Shown: one piece after another, positions 33,379-40,656 of the stretch
Position numbering within the stretch: position 1 is the stretch's first letter
How the letters are laid out: each line of letters begins with the position of its first letter
Assembly: GCA_019455045.1 (NCBI GenBank)
Contig: JACFND010000020.1
Location: forward strand, 1 to 41,291
Direction of reading: 5' to 3'
Length of the DNA: 41,291 nucleotides
Source: Flavobacteriia bacterium
GTDB taxonomy: Bacteria; Bacteroidota; Bacteroidia; Flavobacteriales; Weeksellaceae
The notes under the pieces: generated by a model
Database searches by the model: none
Told to the model about the DNA's origin: nothing
What the model saw: only the letters and a program-made list of their open reading frames with translations
Position numbers and translations under genes: made by a program

Positions 33379-34353
33379 TCAGCTTTTTGGAACAAAAATA
33401 TAATTCCGATAATATTCCCTGCTGTCTGTAAATGAATCCGTTATACTGAGTCCGGATTCATCTGCAAGCCATTTCACAACCGCATCGGTGTATTTTTGAG
33501 AAATTTCAACATGAATGGTTTCCCATTTTTCAAAATGGACATCCATATTGAGATTTTTTATTTTCACATTCATTTCTTCGGTCGCAACCAGATAACTTTT
33601 TGCAGTTCCGGTTTCAGGATTGTAAACTTCCCAATGAGTGAATTTATCGGGTTCAAAATTCGCATCAAATTCATCATTGATCCGATACAGAATGTTTCTG
33701 TTAAACGCAGCCGTGATTCCTTCCTTGTCATTGTATGCATCAAGGATCGTTTGAGGATTTTTTTTCTGATCAAAGCCCATAAAAAGCAGATCATCCGGAT
33801 TGAGCGCATCTTTGAGCGACGACATAAATTCAATCGCTCTCGGATGAAGCAAATTTCCAATGTTACTGCCCAAAACCATTATCACTTTTTTGGTTTTGTT
33901 ATAAGTTTTTAAATGATTCAACACCTGAAAATATTCACCGGCTTCGGGTTCAACCTTCAGTGTGGGCAATTCCTTTTTGAGCGAATCTTTTAATTCCTCC
34001 AATATGGTTTCGCTGATGTCAATCGGTTTGTACACAAAATCAAAATCGTTACTGACCATATATCTCAGCAGGATTTTTGTTTTTTTTCCGTCGCCGGCAC
34101 CCAAATCAATCAGATTGACAGTTTCTCCTTTTTTGCAAAATAATTCTGAAAGCTGTTTTGAATACAATTCAAGTATCTCATATTCACAATCATACAAATA
34201 ATAGGTCGGCATTTCCATAATCTGCTGAAAAAGCCGGTCACCTTTTTTGTCATATATAAATTTGGAAGAAAGCCTTTTTGGAAAGCCGCCCAAACCTGTT
34301 CTGACTTCGTTTTCAAAATTCGGGTCGGCTGTATTTTTATTTTGATTATTCAT
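33379..34353 (-). CDS. egtD: L-histidine N-alpha-methyltransferase EgtD
   Basis: A 324-residue methyltransferase of the EgtD family. The SAM site is LIDLGAGDGKKTKILL (GAGDG at 85-89). Family signatures are MPTYYLYDCEYEIL (about 48-61), VLGSNIGNLLHPRA and GFDQKKNPQTILDAYNDKEGITAAFNRNIL. EgtD trimethylates histidine to hercynine, the first step of ergothioneine synthesis. It is the second gene of an operon with egtB, 13 bp downstream of it. Its stop abuts the stop of the class V PLP gene with no gap (TGA-TCA at 33376-33381). Confidence 0.95.
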   Translation of the reverse strand: MNNQNKNTADPNFENEVRTGLGGFPKRLSSKFIYDKKGDRLFQQIMEMPTYYLYDCEYEILELYSKQLSELFCKKGETVNLIDLGAGDGKKTKILLRYMVSNDFDFVYKPIDISETILEELKDSLKKELPTLKVEPEAGEYFQVLNHLKTYNKTKKVIMVLGSNIGNLLHPRAIEFMSSLKDALNPDDLLFMGFDQKKNPQTILDAYNDKEGITAAFNRNILYRINDEFDANFEPDKFTHWEVYNPETGTAKSYLVATEEMNVKIKNLNMDVHFEKWETIHVEISQKYTDAVVKWLADESGLSITDSFTDSREYYRNYIFVPKS

Positions 34354-34366
34354 TCATTTTTAATTT

Positions 34367-35533
34367 TTATTTTGCCAGCCTGAATCCTGTGAATTGCCAT
34401 CTGTGATAGGGCTGAAAAAAGTTTCTGTAAGTCGGTCGGCTGTGTTTTGCGGGGGTTGCAACGGATGCACCTCTCAACACTCTTTGATCGACCATAAATT
34501 TACCGTTGTATTCACCGATTGCACCGGCTGCTTTTTGAAATCCGGGATAAGGAAGATAGGCGCTTTCGGTCCATTCCCAGCGGCTGCCCCATTTGAATTG
34601 GTGCTGAGCCGCTTCCCATTCAAATTCGGTCGGAAGTCTCAAACCTTTCCATTGTGCAAATGCAAATGCCTCATAATAAGATATATGAGACAAAGGTTCG
34701 TTTGGATTGATTTTCTTCAAACCGCCAAGTGTGTACTGAAACCATTCGCCGTCTTTAAAATGCCAGTACAGCGGATTTGTGATTTTTTCACGATTCAGCC
34801 ACGCCCAGCCGTCCGAATGCCAAAGATTAAAATCGCGATATCCGTGCGAATCTATGAATTCAATGTATTCTCCGTTGGTAACAAGTTTGTTTGAGATTTT
34901 GTAATTGTTCAGCCAGACTTTGTGTCTTTCCAATTCATTGTCATAACAGAATTCATCAGAATCCTGATGTCCGATTTCATACAATCCTTCATCGACTTCA
35001 ATCCATTTTCGATCAAAATCCTGAATCGGATTTTCGACAAAAGCATCATCATATTTTGGAAAAAGAGGATTGTGTCCGAATATGTATTTGATATCGGTCA
35101 GCAACAGTTCCTGATGCTGTTTTTCGTGATGAATCCCGATTGTGAGCGTGTCTTCAGCTTCTTTCGGCACACCTTTGCTGAACAGTTCTTCGATCTGATC
35201 GGTCACATAATGCCTGTAATCATATATCTGATGAACAGTAGGTCGGGACAGATTTCCGCGCATCGGTCTGAACCACATTTTGCCCACATTGTTGTAATAA
35301 CTGTTGAAAAGATATGAGAAATCTTTATGAAAAACCTGATAGTCTTTTTTGTATTTCTTCAGAATAAATTCCTCAAAAAACCAGGTTACATGCGCCAGAT
35401 GCCATTTGGGCGGAGATACAAAATCGACCGGCTGAACCACATAATCTTCAATCTCAAGCGGTTTGCAAATCCTTTCCGAATCATTTCGGGTTTCCAGAAA
35501 AAATGAAACCAAATTCTCAGCTGTTGTCTGCAT
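34367..35533 (-). CDS. egtB: Ergothioneine biosynthesis sulfoxide synthase EgtB
   Basis: A 388-residue two-domain enzyme. The N-terminal DinB-like domain supplies the iron ligands: SPPKWHLAHVTWFF gives His49 and IHHEKQHQELLL gives His136 and His140. The C-terminal FGE-sulfatase-like domain has GLRLPTEFEWEAA and the terminal PTYRNFFQPYHRW...GFRLAK with Tyr369. EgtB couples hercynine to a thiol (gamma-glutamylcysteine or, in some types, cysteine) with oxygen. The start is ATG at 35533 (MQTTAENLVSFF); the 46 codons upstream show no EgtB sequence. No egtA or egtC is in the window, which fits a cysteine-using variant or genes elsewhere. Confidence 0.93.
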   Translation of the reverse strand: MQTTAENLVSFFLETRNDSERICKPLEIEDYVVQPVDFVSPPKWHLAHVTWFFEEFILKKYKKDYQVFHKDFSYLFNSYYNNVGKMWFRPMRGNLSRPTVHQIYDYRHYVTDQIEELFSKGVPKEAEDTLTIGIHHEKQHQELLLTDIKYIFGHNPLFPKYDDAFVENPIQDFDRKWIEVDEGLYEIGHQDSDEFCYDNELERHKVWLNNYKISNKLVTNGEYIEFIDSHGYRDFNLWHSDGWAWLNREKITNPLYWHFKDGEWFQYTLGGLKKINPNEPLSHISYYEAFAFAQWKGLRLPTEFEWEAAQHQFKWGSRWEWTESAYLPYPGFQKAAGAIGEYNGKFMVDQRVLRGASVATPAKHSRPTYRNFFQPYHRWQFTGFRLAK

Positions 35534-35732
35534 TTTGTTTAAATTTTTATGACCTATAAAGTTACAAACTTTGTGCTTTAATTTGGTTGGAAATGAAATA
35601 AAATCCGGAAATCGAAATTCGAATTTGGCGAATTGAACCCTTATTTTCGGACCGAAAAGATAAATCTTCACGCTTCAGAAACCGGTTTGAATTTTTGATC
35701 GTTATTTGCTCTTAAAATGCAATTGACTGCTG

Positions 35733-35766
35733 ATAATAAACCTTTTACAAATCTATTTTTTATTAT
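35733..35766 (+). other. Leader stem upstream of the adhesin cluster
   Basis: ATAATAAA (35733-35740) and TTTATTAT (35759-35766) are perfectly complementary. The right arm overlaps the first bases of the palindrome at 35764, so the two folds exclude each other if transcribed. The rest of the 35534-35720 stretch shows nothing recognisable. Confidence 0.3.
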
Positions 35767-35785
35767 CGTTTTACTGAAAACGATA
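35764..35785. promoter_or_regulatory. 22-bp palindrome, operator candidate (copy 1)
   Basis: Arms TATCGTTTT (35764-35772) and AAAACGATA (35777-35785) are perfect inverted repeats around ACTG. It lies 8 bp upstream of a TTTG -33 box. A second copy, 19 of 22 bases identical, is at 40550-40571. Confidence 0.6.
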
Positions 35786-35793
35786 CACATAAG

Positions 35794-35825
35794 TTTGGTC
35801 AGGTATCAATCCGTTGTTATTTTTG
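35794..35825 (+). promoter_or_regulatory. Promoter of the adhesin cluster
   Basis: TTTG (35794-35797), 20 bp, TATTTTTG (35818-35825), a good fit to the Bacteroidetes consensus. Predicted start near 35831 gives a ~48-nt leader to the small ORF. Confidence 0.5.
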
Positions 35826-35833
35826 ATAAAATT

Positions 35834-35858
35834 AATTATCGGTGAATTTCCGATGATT
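35834..35858 (+). other. Hairpin in the adhesin-cluster leader
   Basis: AATTATCGG (35834-35842) pairs with CCGATGATT (35850-35858), nine pairs with one G-U, loop of 7 nt. It lies directly upstream of the Shine-Dalgarno at 35865-35871. Confidence 0.45.
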
Positions 35859-35878
35859 GAGATTAAGGAGGGGATAAA

Positions 35879-35968
35879 ATGGGAAATTACTTTTACCCGG
35901 CAAATAAAAAAATTGTCGGATTTATTCAAAAAGAAATTCCATCTGTTATAAAATTAAAGTATTTTTAA
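35879..35968 (+). CDS. Putative 29-residue leader peptide with strong Shine-Dalgarno
   Basis: A 29-codon ORF (MGNYFYPANKKIVGFIQKEI..., ending KLKYF) starts at 35879 and stops with TAA at 35966-35968, three bases before the next ATG at 35972. AAGGAGG at 35865-35871, seven nucleotides upstream of the ATG, is an excellent Shine-Dalgarno, which is unusual in this lineage and in this window. The peptide has no similarity I recognise and is basic and aromatic. Its close spacing to the next gene suggests translational coupling. It could be a chance ORF, but the ribosome-binding site argues for translation. Confidence 0.45.
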   Translation: MGNYFYPANKKIVGFIQKEIPSVIKLKYF

Positions 35969-35971
35969 CGG

Positions 35972-36580
35972 ATGAAAGAATCTCTACTTATAACTTTTGC
36001 ATTATGCTGCTCCATCACAACGGCTCAGGCTGTTGTTGAACAGAGCATTGAGCAGAGCGTCGAGATTCAGAATTCCCAAACTGCGACCAACCGTCAGGTC
36101 AATCATGAGATAATTTCCGAAGGTATAATATACGTATCCGAAAATGCACAGATCAAAATTTCGGGTACTGCCACTATCTCGGGAAAAATCGTTTTTGAAT
36201 CAGATCAAAAGAAAAAGCCGGATAAAAAATCAAATCAAAAGAATCACCATAAGAGAATTGCGAAAAAAAGCCATGAAACTCCAAAAAGGAATGAAGAGGT
36301 ACACGAAGAAGATCCGGGTCAAAAAGAGGAAATTGTTTTTGCAGATTTGAGCGGAATTCCCGGAAAATCAGATTTCAACAGTTTTTATGATGCAGACACT
36401 ATCGTACCGCCGGTTCAGACCAGATTGGGTATAAATTTCAAACCGGAATTATCTCACAAAAAAGCAAAGAATTTAAACAAAATTGAAAGTTTTTTAATTC
36501 AGGATAATCTTAAAGATTTATCATCGGAAAAATTCAGCATCAGACCTCCTCCATCACATTACGGAAAATCATATATTTGA
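35972..36580 (+). CDS. Exported Lys-rich protein ending RPPPS, first gene of adhesin cluster
   Basis: I do not recognise a named family. The 202-residue protein has a signal peptide (MKESLLITFALCCSITTAQA), a short beta-like section (IISEGIIYVSENAQIKISGTATISGKIVFE, about 48-77), then a very basic, His/Lys/Glu-rich linker (about 79-118) and a C-terminal segment ending FSIRPPPSHYGKSYI. The IRPPPS-type tail recurs in small flavobacterial proteins encoded near surface adhesins, as far as I know without a defined role. It lies 58 bp before the large adhesin gene, with no promoter or terminator in the gap, so they are likely co-transcribed and may act together at the surface. Confidence 0.65.
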   Translation: MKESLLITFALCCSITTAQAVVEQSIEQSVEIQNSQTATNRQVNHEIISEGIIYVSENAQIKISGTATISGKIVFESDQKKKPDKKSNQKNHHKRIAKKSHETPKRNEEVHEEDPGQKEEIVFADLSGIPGKSDFNSFYDADTIVPPVQTRLGINFKPELSHKKAKNLNKIESFLIQDNLKDLSSEKFSIRPPPSHYGKSYI

Positions 36581-36638
36581 TTTTCAACCAAGAACTAAAA
36601 CCAATTAGCTTATTATTTTAATCAAAACCTAATTTTAA

Positions 36639-39600
36639 ATGAAAATATCTTTTCAAAATTTATTACTTGTTTTTTTTCTTTTTAATGTTTCTGCCGGTTT
36701 GTATGGTAAATACGATTCACGAAAAGAAATAGACGAATTGACAGTACATCATTTGAATTTCGATATTCCTGATTTTATTTCAAACAGCTCTGATTTTGAG
36801 ATTCGCTCCGGTTCATCGTCACAAAGCAATTTATTAACGGCGACACTCTTTATTACAGTTCCGGACATCAACCAGGCACCGGCAGGTGAAACCATTCACG
36901 GAAATGTACTGACGAATGACAGCGGAAACGGTGCGCTCACTGTAACCGCTGCGACCTATCTGGATGAAAATGATGATGAACAGCCGCTTACACTGGGAAC
37001 CGCAACTGAAATTTATGATGGAAACGGAAACAAAGCAGGAGCTTTGACTTTAAATGCTGACGGTTCTTATATTTTTGTATCTGAATCGGGTTTCAACGGC
37101 AATGTTCAAATTTCATATTCAGCAGAAGACGAAGACGGGGCAATCGGCAATACAACACTGACCATCAGAGTGATTGAAGATTTGGCGCCAAACGGAAACA
37201 ATCCGCCGATAACAAATGACGATACTGCATTTACAATTGAAAATGTAGTCATCGATGAGAAAGCTACGGTTCTTAACAATGATTCAGACCCGGACGGCGA
37301 TCCGATCAGAGTCAGCGAAATTCAGATTTATCAGTCAGACGGAACTTTACTTATCAGAGCGATTAGTGCGGGCAGTGATAGTGGAAATGTAGCTGTCTAT
37401 GATGAAACCGGTAATTATTACGGTCAGCTTGTTATGTATGCAACCGGTTATTTCTACTTTAATCCTGCTTCAGGATTTATCGGTGAAGTAGCTCCGATTC
37501 ATTATACAATTGTTGATGATCGCGGTGGTTCTGATTCTGCTTACCTAAATATAACTGTAATCGGTGATGACGGAACCAATCATACTTTTGCAAATGACGA
37601 TGCAAATTCAGCAGCTCAGGGTGAAACCATGAACGGAAATGTATTGCTCAATGATACCGATCCTGACACAGGTGATACCCAAAGTGTAACTGCAATCGTA
37701 ATCAACGGTGTCAGTTATCCGGTGGACCAGGGTGGAGCCGATACAACGGTTACCACTGCAGAAGGAACTTTCACAATCGACAAGGACGGAAACTATACTT
37801 TTGTTCCGGATCCTGATTTCACAGGAACACTGATTGTCGAAATGACTGTCTGTGACAGCCAGGCTGCACCCGATACGGCCTGTGACAATTCAAGTCTGTA
37901 TCTGACTTCACTTCCGTTTGACAGTTTGGGTATGCATGCGGTATTGGACATCAACCAGACCCAAATGGATATTCCTGTTAACGGCAATGTACTGACCAAT
38001 GACTATGGAGTTGGTCTGACAGTTATCGGCGCCACTTATCTGGATGCATCAGGAAACGAACAGCCGCTGACATTGGGAACTGCAACCGAAGTTTATGATC
38101 AAAACGGACACAAAGCAGGTACACTGACTCTGAATGCTGACGGTTCATACACTATTGTTCCTGAAGAAGGCTATATCGGTGATGTTCCTGTTTCCTACAC
38201 AGTTGAAAACGAAGACGGAATAACAGCAGAAGCGCTGTTGACCATTCAGGTGATTCAGCCTTTGAATCCTGAAGAAAACGATCCGCCGATTGCCCATGAC
38301 GATACTGCTTATACACTGGAGGGAGTTCCTGTTGGCGGAACGGTTATAAACAATGATTCTGATCCTGACGGCGACAATTCAAATCTGAGGGCAATTGAGG
38401 TTGTACTTCTTGACGATACGGGAAGCCCTCATTCTTATACGGTTAATGCCGGAAGTGACACCGGTCTTATACCAGTTTATGATGAAGATCCGTTAAATCC
38501 GGGTAATTATATCCAAATCGGAATATTCTCAATGGACGATAAGGGAGGATTTCTGTTTACGCCTTTCACCGGTTATACGGGTGAAGTACCGCCGATCAGC
38601 TATACCATTACAGACGGGAACTTTGAATATGCGACAGCAGTTCTTTATATCACTGTTCTTGGCGATGACGGAAACAATTTCACCTTTGCTAATGACGATG
38701 CGAATTCGGGAATTCAGGGAGAAACCATGGACGGAAATGTACTGACTAATGATTCAGATCCCGAAGGTGATACACAAACAGTCAGTTCAATCGTGATCAA
38801 CGGGACCGCCTATCCTGTAAATCCTGACGGTTCACAGACAACCGTTACCACTACTGAAGGAACATTTACAATCGATAAGGACGGAAATTATACTTTTGAA
38901 CCCGATCCTGATTTTACCGGAACACTGGTGGTTGAAATCAATGTTTGCGACGATGCAGATCCGCAGGCTTGTGATACTTCAACATTATATCTGACCTCAT
39001 TCAGCAATGAAACAACCTGTTATGAAAATGTAAACGGTGAAGATTTCAGTTGGAGTTATCCTTCAGGAACTCCGAGTCCTGTGGTTGAAACATTCACTCA
39101 GCCCGGAACAAACGGAGGTTTTGTACTCGATCTTTTTGCGTTGGACAATTCATTCAATATGAATATCAACGGAATCCAGCTGGCAACTCAGGAAATTGAA
39201 TTCCAGCAGGCAGGGACATTGGGTCAGAATATTCGTTTTGTTGACGGTACCATCTGGGAACAGGGAGGAATTCCTGCGATTTGGCAGTTGATCGGTACAC
39301 CCGAAAAACCAATTGTCAGAGTAATCATTGACAAAAACGGAAATGTAACCATGTACGGAAGCAAGTCTTCAGGTGGAGATCTGATGAAGCTGGAACTTTT
39401 CGACGGAAATACTTTCAATACTGTCAACTGGAATCAAGCCACAAACAACACCATCGAGGTAACTCAAACCGTGGTTGGTCTTACCCTGATGGCAGGAACC
39501 GGTTATGGCCGAAACATCATTGACTGTGCATGTTACAAACCGGGTGTGTTTGCAGCAGGTGCAGGCTTGCCGACCAATGTGGGTATTTCTTCGCTGAGAA

Positions 39601-39836
39601 TCGACAATTCTGACGGATGGCCGCAGGTAAGAGAAGGCGGTTGGATTGCTTTGGAAGCCAAAACAAAAGGTTTTGTTCCTAACCGACTGACTGCAGCACA
39701 GATTGCTTTGATCCCTTCAGGAGATTTGGTTGTCGGAATGATGGTTTACAACATCACCGAAGACTGTCTGCAGATCAATGTGGATGCTACGGCCGGCGGT
39801 TGGAAATGTTTCAGCGAACAGGGCTGCCTTGATTAA
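36639..39836 (+). CDS. Large cadherin-like tandem-repeat adhesin
   Basis: A 1065-residue exported protein (signal-like N-terminus MKISFQNLLLVFFLFNVSAG). Residues 75-788 are six beta-sandwich repeats of the VCBS/cadherin-like tandem type: GNVLTNDSG, NNDSDPDGD and FANDDAN mark calcium-binding-like Asp/Asn loops. They form two copies of one three-domain block, A-B-C (75-426) and A'-B'-C' (435-788). Residues 789-1065 are a separate C-terminal region with several cysteines (TCYENV, DCACYKPG) and an ending module WIALEAKTKGFVPNRLT...GMMVYNITEDCLQI...GWKCF. No T9SS C-terminal sorting motif is seen, so how it is anchored is unclear. The likely role is adhesion or matrix formation. Confidence 0.88.
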   Translation: MKISFQNLLLVFFLFNVSAGLYGKYDSRKEIDELTVHHLNFDIPDFISNSSDFEIRSGSSSQSNLLTATLFITVPDINQAPAGETIHGNVLTNDSGNGALTVTAATYLDENDDEQPLTLGTATEIYDGNGNKAGALTLNADGSYIFVSESGFNGNVQISYSAEDEDGAIGNTTLTIRVIEDLAPNGNNPPITNDDTAFTIENVVIDEKATVLNNDSDPDGDPIRVSEIQIYQSDGTLLIRAISAGSDSGNVAVYDETGNYYGQLVMYATGYFYFNPASGFIGEVAPIHYTIVDDRGGSDSAYLNITVIGDDGTNHTFANDDANSAAQGETMNGNVLLNDTDPDTGDTQSVTAIVINGVSYPVDQGGADTTVTTAEGTFTIDKDGNYTFVPDPDFTGTLIVEMTVCDSQAAPDTACDNSSLYLTSLPFDSLGMHAVLDINQTQMDIPVNGNVLTNDYGVGLTVIGATYLDASGNEQPLTLGTATEVYDQNGHKAGTLTLNADGSYTIVPEEGYIGDVPVSYTVENEDGITAEALLTIQVIQPLNPEENDPPIAHDDTAYTLEGVPVGGTVINNDSDPDGDNSNLRAIEVVLLDDTGSPHSYTVNAGSDTGLIPVYDEDPLNPGNYIQIGIFSMDDKGGFLFTPFTGYTGEVPPISYTITDGNFEYATAVLYITVLGDDGNNFTFANDDANSGIQGETMDGNVLTNDSDPEGDTQTVSSIVINGTAYPVNPDGSQTTVTTTEGTFTIDKDGNYTFEPDPDFTGTLVVEINVCDDADPQACDTSTLYLTSFSNETTCYENVNGEDFSWSYPSGTPSPVVETFTQPGTNGGFVLDLFALDNSFNMNINGIQLATQEIEFQQAGTLGQNIRFVDGTIWEQGGIPAIWQLIGTPEKPIVRVIIDKNGNVTMYGSKSSGGDLMKLELFDGNTFNTVNWNQATNNTIEVTQTVVGLTLMAGTGYGRNIIDCACYKPGVFAAGAGLPTNVGISSLRIDNSDGWPQVREGGWIALEAKTKGFVPNRLTAAQIALIPSGDLVVGMMVYNITEDCLQINVDATAGGWKCFSEQGCLD
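36861..39002 (+). repeat. Tandem duplication of a three-domain block inside the adhesin gene
   Basis: The encoded A-B-C block (36861-37916) recurs as A'-B'-C' (37941-39002), offset by about 1080 bp. Matching peptides include EQPLTLGTATE at residues 114-124 and 474-484, NNDSDPDGD at 213-221 and 571-579, and FANDDANS at 317-324 and 683-690. Domain A to A' and C to C' are closely similar; B to B' has diverged more. Confidence 0.8.
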
Positions 39837-39860
39837 TGTTTAATGTCAAATCTAATAGAA

Positions 39861-40406
39861 ATGAAAAAAACAATCATAACTTCAATAATCGCAATCTTTG
39901 GTCTGGGTCTTTCCCAGGCCCAGATTGCAATCGGAAAAAACGCTGTGTCTTCTCCGTCTGTGAGTATCGAATTTGCTGACGACCAGGCAAGAGGAATCAT
40001 CCTGCCGTGGGTTGACGATACAGCGTCTGTGACCGATGCAGTGGACGGAACCATCGTGTACGATGTGAGCGATCATAAAATCAAAGTGAAATATCAGTCC
40101 GACTGGTTTGATCTTACGGTTGACGAAACGGGAACCACTGTTGATCCGATTTCAGGCACTGACGGATATGATATTCAGGATGAACTGGATGAAAACCTGA
40201 CCGCCAAAGTTGGTATCGGAACCGAAACTGCGACAGCAGGTCTGCTGGTTTTGGAAGATACCGACAAAGCGATGGTATTGCCAAAAGTTACAGATACCGA
40301 TGAAATCATCAATCCGACACCCGGGATGATGGTGTACGTAACTTCTGAAAATCTGCTGGCAGTATTCAACGGAAGCGTCTGGACTTTCTGGAAAGCCGGA
40401 AACTAA
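39861..40406 (+). CDS. Exported two-module surface protein, last gene of adhesin cluster
   Basis: A 181-residue exported protein; the start is ATG at 39861 because it gives a clean signal peptide (MKKTIITSIIAIFGLGLSQAQ). An in-frame ATG six codons earlier is less likely. It contains two copies of one module: VSIEFADDQARGIILPWVDD...GTIVYDVSDHKIKVKYQSDWFDL, and LLVLEDTDKAMVLPKVTD...GMMVYVTSENLLAVFNGSVWTFW. The same module ends the preceding adhesin. It resembles the short repeats seen in Bacteroidetes tail-fibre-like surface proteins (pattern: GxxLPxVTD, GMxVY, W at the end). It follows the adhesin by 24 bp, so the two are co-transcribed and may be assembled together. Confidence 0.75.
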   Translation: MKKTIITSIIAIFGLGLSQAQIAIGKNAVSSPSVSIEFADDQARGIILPWVDDTASVTDAVDGTIVYDVSDHKIKVKYQSDWFDLTVDETGTTVDPISGTDGYDIQDELDENLTAKVGIGTETATAGLLVLEDTDKAMVLPKVTDTDEIINPTPGMMVYVTSENLLAVFNGSVWTFWKAGN

Positions 40407-40422
40407 AAGACTGAAAAGTCTT
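40407..40422 (+). other. Small GAAA-tetraloop hairpin after the adhesin cluster
   Basis: AAGACT-GAAA-AGTCTT directly follows the stop codon; a six-pair stem with a GAAA loop, probably an mRNA 3'-end stabiliser ahead of the main terminator. Confidence 0.4.
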
Positions 40423-40435
40423 AATTTCATATCAT

Positions 40436-40479
40436 AAAAGCTGCTTTCGGTCTTTCCGTTGGCAGCTTTTATTTTTTTT
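40436..40479 (+). terminator. Rho-independent terminator of the adhesin cluster
   Basis: AAAAGCTGC (40436-40444) and GCAGCTTTT (40462-40470) form a perfect 9-bp stem, followed by A and eight T. Confidence 0.88.
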
Positions 40480-40549
40480 GCAATTTAGGATGCTATATTT
40501 CAATAAGTTAATTAAATTTACAAACCTTTGAAAAAGGTTAAGCTTATTG

Positions 40550-40571
40550 TATCGTTTTAGCGAAAATGATA
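40550..40571. promoter_or_regulatory. 22-bp palindrome, operator candidate (copy 2)
   Basis: Arms TATCGTTTT (40550-40558) and AAAATGATA (40563-40571) around AGCG. It is identical to copy 1 at 35764-35785 in 19 of 22 positions, and also lies just upstream of a TTTG -33-like box. Confidence 0.6.
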
Positions 40572-40587
40572 AAACAAAATTTTTGGG

Positions 40588-40617
40588 TTTGGGTTAATTA
40601 AAATTAAATTGGCTTTG
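40588..40617 (+). promoter_or_regulatory. Promoter of the 73-residue gene
   Basis: TTTG (40588-40591), 18 bp, TGGCTTTG (40610-40617), one mismatch to TAnnTTTG. Predicted start near 40623, leader ~34 nt ending in a G-rich stretch (40643-40654) next to the ATG. Confidence 0.45.
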
Positions 40618-40656
40618 AATTAAAATTTAAAGCTCAAAATCTGGGGGGGTTGGGTA

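Noticed and set aside
33496..33912. 138-codon plus-strand ORF opposite egtD
   Set aside because: Shadow of the egtD reading frame; hydrophobic and repetitive translation typical of antisense to AT-rich genes.
34394..35317. Plus-strand ORFs of 166 and 131 codons opposite egtB
   Set aside because: Antisense to a fully recognised enzyme; no start signals or family features.
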